Source: JACRLV01 sp045863555
Lineage (GTDB): Bacteria > Planctomycetota > Phycisphaerae > UBA1845 > Fen-1342
NCBI GenBank assembly: GCA_045863555.1
Contig: BTUU01000012.1
Span: forward strand, 109,552-173,551
Reading direction: 5' to 3'
DNA: 64,000 nucleotides
Made by a program: the position numbers and the translations under genes. The notes under the pieces are model-generated. The model saw only the letters and a list, made by a program, of their open reading frames with translations, was not told the origin of the DNA and made no database searches. Shown piece after piece: positions 40,619 through 48,619 of this stretch. Each line of letters starts with the position of its first letter. Position 1 is the first letter of the stretch.

Positions 40619-40624
40619 AGTATA
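40619..40624 (-). promoter_or_regulatory. -10-like box 7 nt before the PIN gene at 40611 (leaderless candidate)
   Basis: TATACT on the minus strand, 7 nt from the ATG, with no ribosome site. Confidence 0.5.
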
Positions 40625-40863
40625 CAACTCTCGGCCGATGAAAACAGCCGAGGGTGTTTACCCCGCCGTGCGGTGCAAACACCCTAGACAATGGCCGACT
40701 CGGGAGCCGGCCCATCGTGGCCGGCCGCTGACGCTGCCGGATCCTCGCTTGCGCGTCGGGCTCGGAACGTGCGCCGCTGGGCGACGCAATCGGACCCGCG
40801 CGCTTGCGCTTGGGGCTCTGATTTGGCCGCTCCGCGCCATCGAACTCAGCTGCCCGTCGGTAC

Positions 40864-40886
40864 GGCACGGGTTGGAAACCCGTGCC
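40864..40886. terminator. Perfect hairpin downstream of groEL
   Basis: GGCACGGGTT and AACCCGTGCC form a 10-bp stem with a 3-nt loop, just after the groEL stop on the minus strand. There is no T-run, so it may be a dispersed repeat rather than a terminator. Confidence 0.5.
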
Positions 40887-40893
40887 ACCCGCT

Positions 40894-42522
40894 TTAGTGC
40901 ATATGCCCGCCGTGGCCGCCGCCCGGCTTCTTTTCTTCCTTTTCCTTGATTTCGCTGACCACCGCGTCGGTCGTCAGGAGCAGGCCGGAGATGCTCGCGG
41001 CGTTCTGGAGGGCGATGCGCTCGACCTTGAAGGGGACGATGACGCCCATCTTCACCAGGTCGCCGTATTCCTCGGTCAGGGCGTTGTAGCCGAAGTTGCC
41101 CTTGTTCTCCATGACCTTCTGGCAGACGATCGAGCCGTCGACGCCGGCGTTTTCGGCGATCATCTTGATCGGGGCCTTGAGGGCGCGGCGGATGATGTCG
41201 ACGCCGGTCTTCTGGTCGCCCTTGGCCTTCTTCTCGACGGCGTCGAGGGCCGCGAGGGCGCGGAGGACCGCGACGCCGCCGCCGGGGAGGATGCCCTCTT
41301 CGACGGCTGCACGGCAGGCGTGCAGGGCGTCTTCGACACGGGCCTTCTTCTCCTTCATCTCGACTTCGGTGGCCGCGCCGACGTTGATCTGGGCGACGCC
41401 GCCGGAGAGCTTGGCGAGGCGTTCCTCGAGCTTCTCGCGGTCGTAGTCGCTGGTCGTCTTGTCGATCTCGTTCTTGATGGCCTCGATGCGGCCCTTGATT
41501 TCCTTGGTCTGGCCGGCGCCCTCGATGATCGTGCAGGTCTCCTTGGCGACGATGACGCGCTTGGCGCGGCCGAGGTCGGCAAGCGTGACGGTGTCGAGGG
41601 TGATGCCGAGGTCTTCAAAGACGGGCTTGGCGCCGGTGAGGATGCTGATGTCCTCGAGCATGGCTTTGCGGCGGTCGCCGAAGCCGGGGGCCTTCACCGC
41701 GCAGCACTGGATGATGCCGCGGAGCTTGTTGAGCACGAGCGTGGCCAGGGCCTCGCCCTCGACGTCCTCGCTGATGACGAGCAGGGGCTTGCCGGCCTTG
41801 GCGATCGACTCGAGGACGGGCAGCATATCCTTGACGCTGGTGAGCTTCTTCTCGTGGACGAGGATGTAAGGGTTGTCGAGGATGCACTCCATGCTCTCGG
41901 GCTTGTTGACGAAGTGGGGCGAGATGAAGCCCTTATCGAACTGCATGCCTTCGACGAGGTCGACGGTGGTTTCGAGGCTCTTGCCCTCTTCGACGGTGAT
42001 GACGCCGTCCTTGCCGACCTTTTCCATGGCGCTGGCGATCTGCTCGCCGATCTCGCGGTCCTGGTTCGCGGCGCAGGTGCCGACCTGGGAGATCTGATCC
42101 TTGCCCTTGACCGGCGTGGCGAGCTCGCGGAGGGACTCGACGACGGCTTCGACGGCGAGGTCGATGCCGCGCTTCAGGTCCATGGCGCTGGCGCCGGCCG
42201 CGAGGTTCTTGATGCCCTCGTCGAAGATGGCTTCGGCGTAGATGGTGGCGGTGGTGGTGCCGTCGCCGGCGTCCTTGCTGGTCTTCTGGGCGACTTCCTT
42301 CACGAGGGTCGCGCCCATGTTCTCGTTGACGTCTTCGAGCTCGATTTCCTTGGCGACGGTGACGCCGTCCTTGGTGACGGTGGGCGCGCCGAAGGACTTT
42401 TCGATGACGACGTTGCGGCCGCGGGGGCCAAGGGTGACCTTGACGGCCCTGGCGAGCTGGCGAACGCCGCGGCGGATGGCTTCGCGGGCTTCCATGTCGA
42501 ACGAGATCTGCTTGGCTGCCAT
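40894..42522 (-). CDS. groEL: Chaperonin GroEL (Cpn60)
   Basis: 542 residues. It forms the ATP-driven protein-folding barrel. Family blocks are VTLGPRGRNVVIEKSFGAPTVTKDGVTVAKEIELED, the DGTTT nucleotide loop (AGDGTTTATIYAEAI), FGDRRKAMLEDISILTG and EEGILPGGGVA. The C-terminus ends GGGHGGHMH instead of the usual Gly-Met repeat, a His-rich variant. AGGAG is 7 nt before the ATG. No groES is adjacent, so this is a stand-alone copy. No CIRCE element was found upstream. Confidence 0.97.
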   Translation of the reverse strand: MAAKQISFDMEAREAIRRGVRQLARAVKVTLGPRGRNVVIEKSFGAPTVTKDGVTVAKEIELEDVNENMGATLVKEVAQKTSKDAGDGTTTATIYAEAIFDEGIKNLAAGASAMDLKRGIDLAVEAVVESLRELATPVKGKDQISQVGTCAANQDREIGEQIASAMEKVGKDGVITVEEGKSLETTVDLVEGMQFDKGFISPHFVNKPESMECILDNPYILVHEKKLTSVKDMLPVLESIAKAGKPLLVISEDVEGEALATLVLNKLRGIIQCCAVKAPGFGDRRKAMLEDISILTGAKPVFEDLGITLDTVTLADLGRAKRVIVAKETCTIIEGAGQTKEIKGRIEAIKNEIDKTTSDYDREKLEERLAKLSGGVAQINVGAATEVEMKEKKARVEDALHACRAAVEEGILPGGGVAVLRALAALDAVEKKAKGDQKTGVDIIRRALKAPIKMIAENAGVDGSIVCQKVMENKGNFGYNALTEEYGDLVKMGVIVPFKVERIALQNAASISGLLLTTDAVVSEIKEKEEKKPGGGHGGHMH

Positions 42523-42817
42523 GCGTGACTCCTGAATGGCCGGGCCTTCGAGCGGGCCGGCGGGTTTCGTTGCCTTGAATCCTTCGAAAACGGACTGCCA
42601 AAGCCGGTCGGGCCGCCCGGGTGGGCGTAGACCGGGCCCGGCGGGTGAAGATCACGTTGCGTGCCACGTATCGACGGCGGAGTCGGTTTTTGATAACCGT
42701 TTGTTGGGGCGTGGGTTACGGCGATCTTGGCGGCAGTGGCCCCCGGTGGCCGGCGCGAGCGGAAGCCTGCCAGCGCCAGGGCAGTCTGCCAGTTTGACAC
42801 GCCGGGCGGGGGGGTGA
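42523..42817. other. Intergenic region upstream of groEL
   Basis: 295 nt without a gene. No TTAGCACTC-N9-GAGTGCTAA (CIRCE) element is present. The only structure seen is GC-rich inverted repeats around 42540-42640, of unknown role. Confidence 0.6.
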
Positions 42818-44086
42818 TCAGAGGAAGTCCGCACACACGGTATCCGCGAGCAGGCGGCCGTGGCGGGTCAGGCGGAGCGATTCGGCGGTTGCTTCGAGCG
42901 TTCCGGCGGCGGTGTGCCTGGCGATGGCGTCGGCGAAGAGGGCGAGGGGGTCGGTGCCGAAGCGGGCGCGGAATTCGGCGATGCGGAGGCCTTCGTTCAG
43001 GCGGAGGGCGAGCATGGCGGTCTCGCGGGCGCGGGCGTCGAGCGTGAGGCGCTCGGACTGGACACGCGGCTGGCGGCCGGCGGTGATCGCCCGGGCGTAT
43101 TCGGCGACGTCGGGGATGTTCTTGTAGCGGGTTTCGTCGACGAAGCCCGACGCGGAGGGGCCGATGCCGAAATAGGGGAGATTTCGCCAGTAGACGAGAT
43201 TGTGGCGGCATTCGCGGCCGGGCTTTGCGAAATTGCTGATCTCGTACTGGGCGAGGCCGGCGCGGGCGAGTTCTTCGATGGTCGCTTCGTACATTTCGGC
43301 TTCGAGGTCGGTGTCGGTGCGGGTGATCTTGCCTTCGGCGAGGCGGTCGAAGAGGGGCGTGCCGCGTTCGTAGGTGAGGGCGTAGCAGGAGAGGTGGTCG
43401 GGGCCGAGGTCGATGGCGCGGCGGAGGTTGGCGACCCAGGATTCGAGGGTCTGGCCGGGGATGGCGAAGATGAGGTCGAGGTTGAGGTTGTCGAGTCCGG
43501 CGCGGCGGCAGATGTCGACGGTCTGGGCGACCTGCGGGGGGGCGTGGATGCGGTCGAGGACGCGGAGCTCGGAAGGGTCAAAGGATTGTGCGCCGATGGA
43601 GACGCGGTTGACGCCGGAGGAGACGAGGACGTCGGCGGTTTCGGGGGAGACGGTGGCGGGGTTGGCTTCGACGGTGAATTCGAGGGGGCCGGGGAGGAGG
43701 CGGGCAGGGACGCCCGCGCCACTGTCTTCGGGGGTGCGGGCAGGGACGCCCGCACCACTGTTGTCGGGCGTGCGGGCGAGGACGCCCGCACCACTATTGT
43801 CGATCGACGGGAAAGCGCGGAGTGCCGTGAGGAGGCGGCGGAGTTCGGCAGGGGGGAGCGTCGTGGGTGTGCCGCCGCCGACGAAGATGGTCTGCATCGG
43901 CTCTGTCGCGACCGGGTGGAAGGTATCGAGCTCGCTGAGCAGCGCATCGACGAAGGGGCCGAAGGCTTTGCGATCGGTCAGGACGGAGAAGAAGTCGCAG
44001 TAGCCGCAGATGGTCTGGCAGAAGGGCACGTGGGCGTAGAGGGACGTCACGGGGAGCGTTGCGGTGGTCGTGCTCGGCTGGGGCAT
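42818..44086 (-). CDS. hemW: HemW-like radical SAM protein, with a tandem-repeat insertion
   Basis: 422 residues. HemW (formerly called oxygen-independent coproporphyrinogen oxidase-like) is a radical SAM haem chaperone. The 4Fe-4S motif is C23-x3-C27-x2-C30 (CQTICGYC). FVGGGTPTTLP, FTVEANPATVSPE, VNRVSIGAQSFDPSELRVLDRIH and NLDLIFAIPGQTLESW are family blocks. Residues ~96-129 (SGAGVxARTPxD repeated three times) come from a 36-nt tandem repeat and sit between GGGTPT and FTVEANP. The start at 44086 has TATCAT 8 nt upstream and no ribosome site. Confidence 0.92.
   Translation of the reverse strand: MPQPSTTTATLPVTSLYAHVPFCQTICGYCDFFSVLTDRKAFGPFVDALLSELDTFHPVATEPMQTIFVGGGTPTTLPPAELRRLLTALRAFPSIDNSGAGVLARTPDNSGAGVPARTPEDSGAGVPARLLPGPLEFTVEANPATVSPETADVLVSSGVNRVSIGAQSFDPSELRVLDRIHAPPQVAQTVDICRRAGLDNLNLDLIFAIPGQTLESWVANLRRAIDLGPDHLSCYALTYERGTPLFDRLAEGKITRTDTDLEAEMYEATIEELARAGLAQYEISNFAKPGRECRHNLVYWRNLPYFGIGPSASGFVDETRYKNIPDVAEYARAITAGRQPRVQSERLTLDARARETAMLALRLNEGLRIAEFRARFGTDPLALFADAIARHTAAGTLEATAESLRLTRHGRLLADTVCADFL
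43699..43806. repeat. 36-nt tandem palindromic repeat x3 (inside hemW)
   Basis: Three units of 36 nt, each with a GCGGGC-AGGGAC-GCCCGC type hairpin and a CACCACTGTTGTC-like spacer. Each adds 12 residues (SGAGVPARTPED on the coding strand). Copies diverge by a few bases. Confidence 0.9.
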
Positions 44087-44094
44087 CGTGAGGG

Positions 44095-44100
44095 ATGATA
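44095..44100 (-). promoter_or_regulatory. -10-like box 8 nt before hemW (leaderless candidate)
   Basis: TATCAT on the minus strand, 8 nt from the ATG. Confidence 0.45.
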
Positions 44101-44165
44101 GGCGGATGAGTCGGCCGGCGCGCGGGCGACGGCGGAGATCGGACGCTTCGCGGAGGGCGGGGGAC

Positions 44166-44228
44166 GCTGGGCTGGGCCCCGGTCGACCTCAGCACAGCCT
44201 GAGCGCCGATCGCGGGGCCCAGTCCAGC
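44166..44228. terminator. Long hairpin downstream of the desaturase gene
   Basis: GCTGGGCTGGGCCCCG pairs with CGGGGCCCAGTCCAGC (16-bp stem, one mismatch) around a 31-nt loop. It is just after the desaturase stop on the minus strand. There is no T-tract. Confidence 0.5.
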
Positions 44229-44238
44229 CTACATGAAA

Positions 44239-45381
44239 CTATGCCGCAGCCTGCTCACCGCGGCCCATGCGGCGGAGCCAGCGATAGTGCGAGGCGATGC
44301 CCGCACGAAACGTCGGGTGCACGTGGTACGCCAGGCCATATTCGCGGCAGACCTCCTGTACGATCTTCGCGATGGCCGGATAGCGCACGTGGCAGATCTG
44401 CGGGAACAGGTGGTGCTCGATCTGGAAGTTCAGCCCGCCGACAAACCACGCGAGCAGGCGGTTTCGGGGTGCGAAATCGACCGTCGTCTCGACCTGGTGC
44501 ACGGCCCAGCTCGATTCGATCCGCGCGGTCTCGGGCCGCGGCTGCGGAAACTCGGCCTCCTCGACGCAGTGCGCAAGCTGAAAGACGACGCTGAGCACCA
44601 CGCCCTGGACGAACGACGCGACGAGATAAAGCCCGACGACCGCCCACCAGGGATGAAAGAACATCGGCAGCCCAAACGCGAGCGAAAAGAAGAGAGCCTT
44701 GCCGCCGAAAAACGTCACCAGATCGCGGCCGCGCGGCCGCGTGATGGGGTGTTCGCCGATGCGGCCGGTGATGAGATTGGCAAAATCGTCGATCAGGTGC
44801 CACTTCACTGTCAGGAAGCCGTAGAGGAACCAGAGATACAGGTGCTGGAAGCGGTGGAAGCCGAGGCGGCGCTGCTGCGGGGCGAGCCGGCCGAGCAGGC
44901 CGACGTTGATGTCGTCGTCGTGGCCGGAGACATTCGTGTATGTGTGATGGATCGTGTTGTGCTTGCGGGCCCAGATGTACGAGCTGCCGCCGAGCAGGTC
45001 GAGCGTGTGGGCCGCGAGGCGGTTGACCCAGCGGTGATTGGAAAACGCGTTATGGCCGCCGTCGTGCTGGATGTTGAAGCCGACGGCCGCCGACGCGAGG
45101 CCGAGGATGGCGGCGAGGGGCACGGCGATCCACCAGACGGGGCCCACCAGCATCAGCGTGGCGTAGCTGCCGAATAGGACGGCGAGGATGACGGCGGATT
45201 TGAGGTACATCTCGGGGCAGTCGCGCTGCGACCAGCGGTTCTTCTCGAAGAAATCGCTGACGCGGCGGGCGAGCGACTGGCGGAAGTCGTCCGGTGAATG
45301 GAACTTCACGTGCGGATTGCGCGACGGCGAATTCGAAGCTGTTTGACCGGCCTGGTTGCCGGATGAGAGCACTGGTTGCAC
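44239..45381 (-). CDS. Membrane fatty-acid desaturase (acyl-lipid / front-end type)
   Basis: 380 residues. Three His boxes bind the di-iron centre: HDGGH (about residues 106-110), HNTIHH (141-146) and QIEHH near the C-terminus. The QxxHH third box is typical of front-end and delta-6-like acyl-lipid desaturases. Membrane helices flank the boxes. Start: the GTG at 45381 has AAGGA 5 nt upstream; the GTG at 45309 lacks a ribosome site. Substrate and position of the double bond cannot be read from sequence. Divergent from trpD. Confidence 0.88.
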   Translation of the reverse strand: MQPVLSSGNQAGQTASNSPSRNPHVKFHSPDDFRQSLARRVSDFFEKNRWSQRDCPEMYLKSAVILAVLFGSYATLMLVGPVWWIAVPLAAILGLASAAVGFNIQHDGGHNAFSNHRWVNRLAAHTLDLLGGSSYIWARKHNTIHHTYTNVSGHDDDINVGLLGRLAPQQRRLGFHRFQHLYLWFLYGFLTVKWHLIDDFANLITGRIGEHPITRPRGRDLVTFFGGKALFFSLAFGLPMFFHPWWAVVGLYLVASFVQGVVLSVVFQLAHCVEEAEFPQPRPETARIESSWAVHQVETTVDFAPRNRLLAWFVGGLNFQIEHHLFPQICHVRYPAIAKIVQEVCREYGLAYHVHPTFRAGIASHYRWLRRMGRGEQAAA

Positions 45382-45674
45382 AGGGATCCTTGTGGAAGGT
45401 CCGGGTGGCCGCGCCGCAGCTTTCCAACGTCGGTTTGCGCGTCGGTCGGCGTCGAGGGACGCCGACGGAGCCCGGTTCCGCAAACCGACCCGTGCCGATA
45501 CCCACATCGGCGGGAAGCATGATACGGGCGAACCGGCGGGCGTGCGCGGGGCGGGCGACCGCCGCCGAGTATTCTGATGAACGGGCTTCGGTCGATAGTA
45601 CAATCCGGCTGCGGGACGCCTGTCGGGAAGGCGTGACCGTGGGTGGTTCGGGCGATCTCAAAGGAAACAACCGG

Positions 45675-46727
45675 GTGCAGATTCAGGAGGCCATCAAATC
45701 GCTCGTGGCGCGTCGGGACCTGTCCGAGGGGCAGGCCAGCGCGCTGCTGGAGCGACTGATGGCCGGCGAAGCGACGCCGGCGCAGGTGGGCGGGCTGCTG
45801 GTGGCGCTGCGGATGAAGGGCGAGACGATCGGCGAGATCGTGGGGTTCGTGCGGGCAGCCAGGGCGGCGGCGACGCCGGTGCACGTCCAGGCGTCCGATT
45901 GCATCGACACTTGCGGGACGGGCGGCGACGGCGCGGGTACGTTCAACGTTTCGACGACGGCTGCGTTCGTCGCGGCCGGCGCGGGCTGCAAGGTCGCGAA
46001 GCATGGCAACCGGAGCAACCTGAGCCGCAGCGGCAGTGCGGATGTTCTGGAGGCGCTGGGCGTCGACGTGCACATGCCGCCCGACGCGGCTGCGCGGTGC
46101 ATCGACGAGATCGGCATCGCGTTCCTCTTTGCGCCGGACTATCACCCCGGGGCGCGGCACGTCGTCGGTCCGCGGCGGGAGATCGTCGTGCGGACGATCT
46201 TCAACGCGATGGGGCCGCTGGCGAATCCGGCCGGCTGCCGGCGGCAGTTGATGGGCGTGTATGACGCGGCCCTGACGGAGCCGATCGCGGAGGTGCTCGG
46301 GCGGCTGGGGTCGGTGCATGCGCTCGTCGTTCATGGGGAGGATGGGCTGGACGAGATTTCGCTGGCCGCACCGACGCGGGTGAGCGAACTGCGGGACGGT
46401 GCCGTGCGGACGTTCACGATCGTGCCGGAGGAATTCGGCATCGCCCGACAGCCGGTCGAGGCGATAGCGGGCGGCGAGCCGGCGCGAAACGCGGAGATTC
46501 TGCGCGACGTGCTGTCGGGAGCACCGGGACCGGCGCGGGATGTGACCGAGCTGAACGCGGGTGCGGCGATCTACGCGGCCGGTCTGGCGGCGTCGATCGG
46601 CGAGGGCGTCGAGCGGGCGCGGGAGTCGATCGACAGTGGAGCAGCGCTGCGGGCGCTCGAGGAACTGCGGGCCCGGAGCGGCGGCGCGGCGCGCGGTGCT
46701 GACCGCGTCGGAGGACCGCCGGGATGA
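45675..46727 (+). CDS. trpD: Anthranilate phosphoribosyltransferase
   Basis: 350 residues. Second step of tryptophan synthesis: anthranilate plus PRPP gives phosphoribosyl-anthranilate. CIDTCGTGGDGAGTFNVST (PRPP loop), KVAKHGNRS, FLFAPDYHPGARHVVGPRREIVVRTIFNAMGPLANPA and VVHGEDGLDEIS are diagnostic. The GTG at 45675 has AAGGA 9 nt upstream and matches the family N-terminus; the open frame extends further upstream without similarity. A TACAAT box lies at 45598-45603. Its stop overlaps trpC by 4 nt. Confidence 0.95.
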   Translation: MQIQEAIKSLVARRDLSEGQASALLERLMAGEATPAQVGGLLVALRMKGETIGEIVGFVRAARAAATPVHVQASDCIDTCGTGGDGAGTFNVSTTAAFVAAGAGCKVAKHGNRSNLSRSGSADVLEALGVDVHMPPDAAARCIDEIGIAFLFAPDYHPGARHVVGPRREIVVRTIFNAMGPLANPAGCRRQLMGVYDAALTEPIAEVLGRLGSVHALVVHGEDGLDEISLAAPTRVSELRDGAVRTFTIVPEEFGIARQPVEAIAGGEPARNAEILRDVLSGAPGPARDVTELNAGAAIYAAGLAASIGEGVERARESIDSGAALRALEELRARSGGAARGADRVGGPPG

Positions 46728-47491
46728 CCATCCTCGACACGATCGTGAAGCAGAAACTGGCCGAGGTGGCCGAGCGGAAGACGCTGCGGCCGCTTTCGGC
46801 ACTGCGGGATCTGCCCGCGACGCCGGTGCGTGATTTCGCGGCGGCGCTCGCCCGGCCGGGTTTGTCGGTGATCGCGGAATTCAAACGGCGGTCGCCGTCG
46901 CGCGGCCTGCTGGCGTCGTCGCTTGACCCGGCGCTGGTAGCGCGGGCGTACGAGGCGGGCGGGGCGGGGGCGATGAGCGTGCTGACCGACCGGGAGTTCT
47001 TCGGCGGGAGCGAGGCGGATCTTCAGGCGGCGCGGGCGGCGGTCTGCCTGCCGGTGATCCGCAAGGACTTCACGATCGATGAATACCAGGTGCACGAGGC
47101 GCGGGCGATCGGCGCCGACGCGGTGCTGCTGATCGTGCGAATCCTCGATGATGCGCTGCTGCGCGACCTGCTCGCGGCGGCGGGAGCCGTCGGGCTCGCC
47201 GCACTCGTGGAGACGCATACGGCCGAGGAAGTCGATCGGGCGCTCGCGGCCGGCGCGCGGATCATCGGCGTGAACAGCCGCGACCTCGACACGTTCGAGG
47301 TTCGACTGGACGCCGCGCTGGCCCTGCGGCCGCGGATCGGCGACGCGATCGCGGTGGCGGAGAGTGGCATCCAGACCGCGGACGATGCGCGGCGCGTTCG
47401 CGCGGCCGGCTTCGACGCGATCCTGGTGGGAGAATCGCTGGTCCGGGCGGGGGATCCGCAGGCGAAGATCGCGGAACTGCTCGGGGCGTGA
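46724..47491 (+). CDS. trpC: Indole-3-glycerol phosphate synthase
   Basis: 255 residues, a TIM barrel that closes the indole ring in tryptophan synthesis. VIAEFKRRSPSRG, LTDREFFGGS, VIRKDFTIDEYQV, GVNSRDLDTF and AVAESGIQTADDARR are family marks, including the catalytic Lys and Glu positions. Translation is coupled to trpD by an ATGA overlap. No other trp gene follows; the next locus is an MNT-HEPN pair. Confidence 0.96.
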   Translation: MTILDTIVKQKLAEVAERKTLRPLSALRDLPATPVRDFAAALARPGLSVIAEFKRRSPSRGLLASSLDPALVARAYEAGGAGAMSVLTDREFFGGSEADLQAARAAVCLPVIRKDFTIDEYQVHEARAIGADAVLLIVRILDDALLRDLLAAAGAVGLAALVETHTAEEVDRALAAGARIIGVNSRDLDTFEVRLDAALALRPRIGDAIAVAESGIQTADDARRVRAAGFDAILVGESLVRAGDPQAKIAELLGA

Positions 47492-47537
47492 GGGCAGCGA
47501 TCCGGCCGGCCGGTCATGACGCAGCGGAACTATGCTG

Positions 47538-47543
47538 TAGAAT
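47538..47543 (+). promoter_or_regulatory. -10-like box 8 nt before the MNT gene (leaderless candidate)
   Basis: TAGAAT, 8 nt, ATG at 47552. Confidence 0.45.
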
Positions 47544-47551
47544 CCACCAGG

Positions 47552-47854
47552 ATGATCATTAACGGTGTCAACTTTCCCGACGACAAGCTGGCGGCGTTTT
47601 GCGACCGCCATGGCGTGAGCAGGCTCCTCGTGTTCGGGAGCATTCTGCGCGACGATTTCCGCCCTGACAGCGACGTCGATGTGCTCGTGGAGTTTCTGCC
47701 CGGGCGAACGCCGGGGATGTTCGGTTTCGGCGCGATGATTCTCGAACTCAGCGAGCTTATTGGCAGGCAGGTCGATTTGCGCACGCCGTATGACCTTTCA
47801 CGCTACGTGCGCCCGTTTGTGCTGCGCGAGGCCCGGCTGCTCCATGCCGCGTGA
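47552..47854 (+). CDS. MNT-type nucleotidyltransferase antitoxin (MntA-like)
   Basis: 100 residues. The minimal nucleotidyltransferase motif GSx10DxD is complete (Gly29-Ser30, Asp41-x-Asp43), followed by VLVEFLPGRTPGMFGF. In MntA-HepT systems this enzyme adds AMP residues to the HEPN toxin and silences it. The ATG at 47552 was preferred over 47516 because of the -10 box spacing and the family N-terminus. It overlaps the HEPN gene by 11 nt. Confidence 0.85.
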   Translation: MIINGVNFPDDKLAAFCDRHGVSRLLVFGSILRDDFRPDSDVDVLVEFLPGRTPGMFGFGAMILELSELIGRQVDLRTPYDLSRYVRPFVLREARLLHAA

Positions 47855-48263
47855 TCGAAAACGGCAGTCGATCGACGACCGCGTGCGCGTTGAGCACATG
47901 CTCGAGGCTGCGCGCGATGTCCGGCAGTATGCGACCGGTCGTGAACGAGCGGATCTTGATCATGACTCGATGCTGCTGCGGGCGATGACCAACGCGGTGC
48001 AGCAGATCGGGGAAGCAGCCGCAAACATGTCCGATGCGGGCCGTGCCCGTGTGCCTGGTTTGCCATGGGGACAGATCGTCGCGATGCGTCACGTGCTGGT
48101 GCACGTTTACTGGGGCGTCGATCTCGACCGGCTCTGGGCCACGGCCACCGGAGATATTCCGGTGCTGATTAAAGTGCTCGAAGCCGCGTGTGCCGACTGG
48201 CCGATGCCGGAGCCGCCGCCAGAAACAAGCGGCGACGAAAATTCCGGTGAAGGCGGCGCCTAG
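47844..48263 (+). CDS. HEPN-domain toxin (DUF86/HepT-like)
   Basis: 139 residues. Carries the R-x4-H-x-Y motif of HepT toxins (Arg82, His87, Tyr89 in MRHVLVHVYWGVD) and the AVQQIGEAAANMS helix. HepT acts as a ribonuclease and is inactivated by tri-AMPylation of the Tyr in characterised systems. The C-terminal tail (PEPPPETSGDENSGEGGA) is low-complexity. Confidence 0.87.
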   Translation: MPRDRKRQSIDDRVRVEHMLEAARDVRQYATGRERADLDHDSMLLRAMTNAVQQIGEAAANMSDAGRARVPGLPWGQIVAMRHVLVHVYWGVDLDRLWATATGDIPVLIKVLEAACADWPMPEPPPETSGDENSGEGGA

Positions 48264-48330
48264 TGCCTGGCAGTGGCACTCCGTTCTTGGCGCGCCGCGA
48301 AGGAGGGCTCCCGAAGCGCCCGATGGCACC

Positions 48331-48489
48331 TTACCGCGTCCTGATCCGGCGGTAACACTCCCACGCGAGGTACGCGAAAAACCCAGCGTAGATCGCCTGT
48401 TTCCATTTCAGACCAAATAACGCCAGACCCACCACTTTCGAAATGGCGAGCAGCGCGAAGAGCGTGAACCCGATCAACCACGCCCACAT
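48331..48489 (-). CDS. Small hydrophobic protein (52 residues)
   Basis: An open frame from ATG at 48489 to TAA at 48331: MWAWLIGFTLFALLAISKVV, then GLALFGLKWKQAIYAGFFAY and a basic end (YRRIRTR). Two membrane helices are predicted. The codon-position GC bias looks coding, and there is no overlap with a better gene. No family is recognised. Confidence 0.55.
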   Translation of the reverse strand: MWAWLIGFTLFALLAISKVVGLALFGLKWKQAIYAGFFAYLAWECYRRIRTR

Positions 48490-48619
48490 AGAGCGGATTC
48501 TAGCGACTTCGACGCCGGGCGCCGCCGCACCGCAGCGCCATGGAACCGGCTACAATACGGCCGCGAAGCCTGATCGCGCGAAAAGCGTCTGTCTTCACGC
48601 CTGAAATGAGGGTGAAACC

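Noticed and set aside
40882..42528. A 548-residue open frame antisense to groEL
   Set aside because: It is a mirror of groEL codon bias; GroEL itself is unmistakable.
42523..42817. CIRCE operator upstream of groEL
   Set aside because: No TTAGCACTC/GAGTGCTAA inverted repeat could be found in the region.
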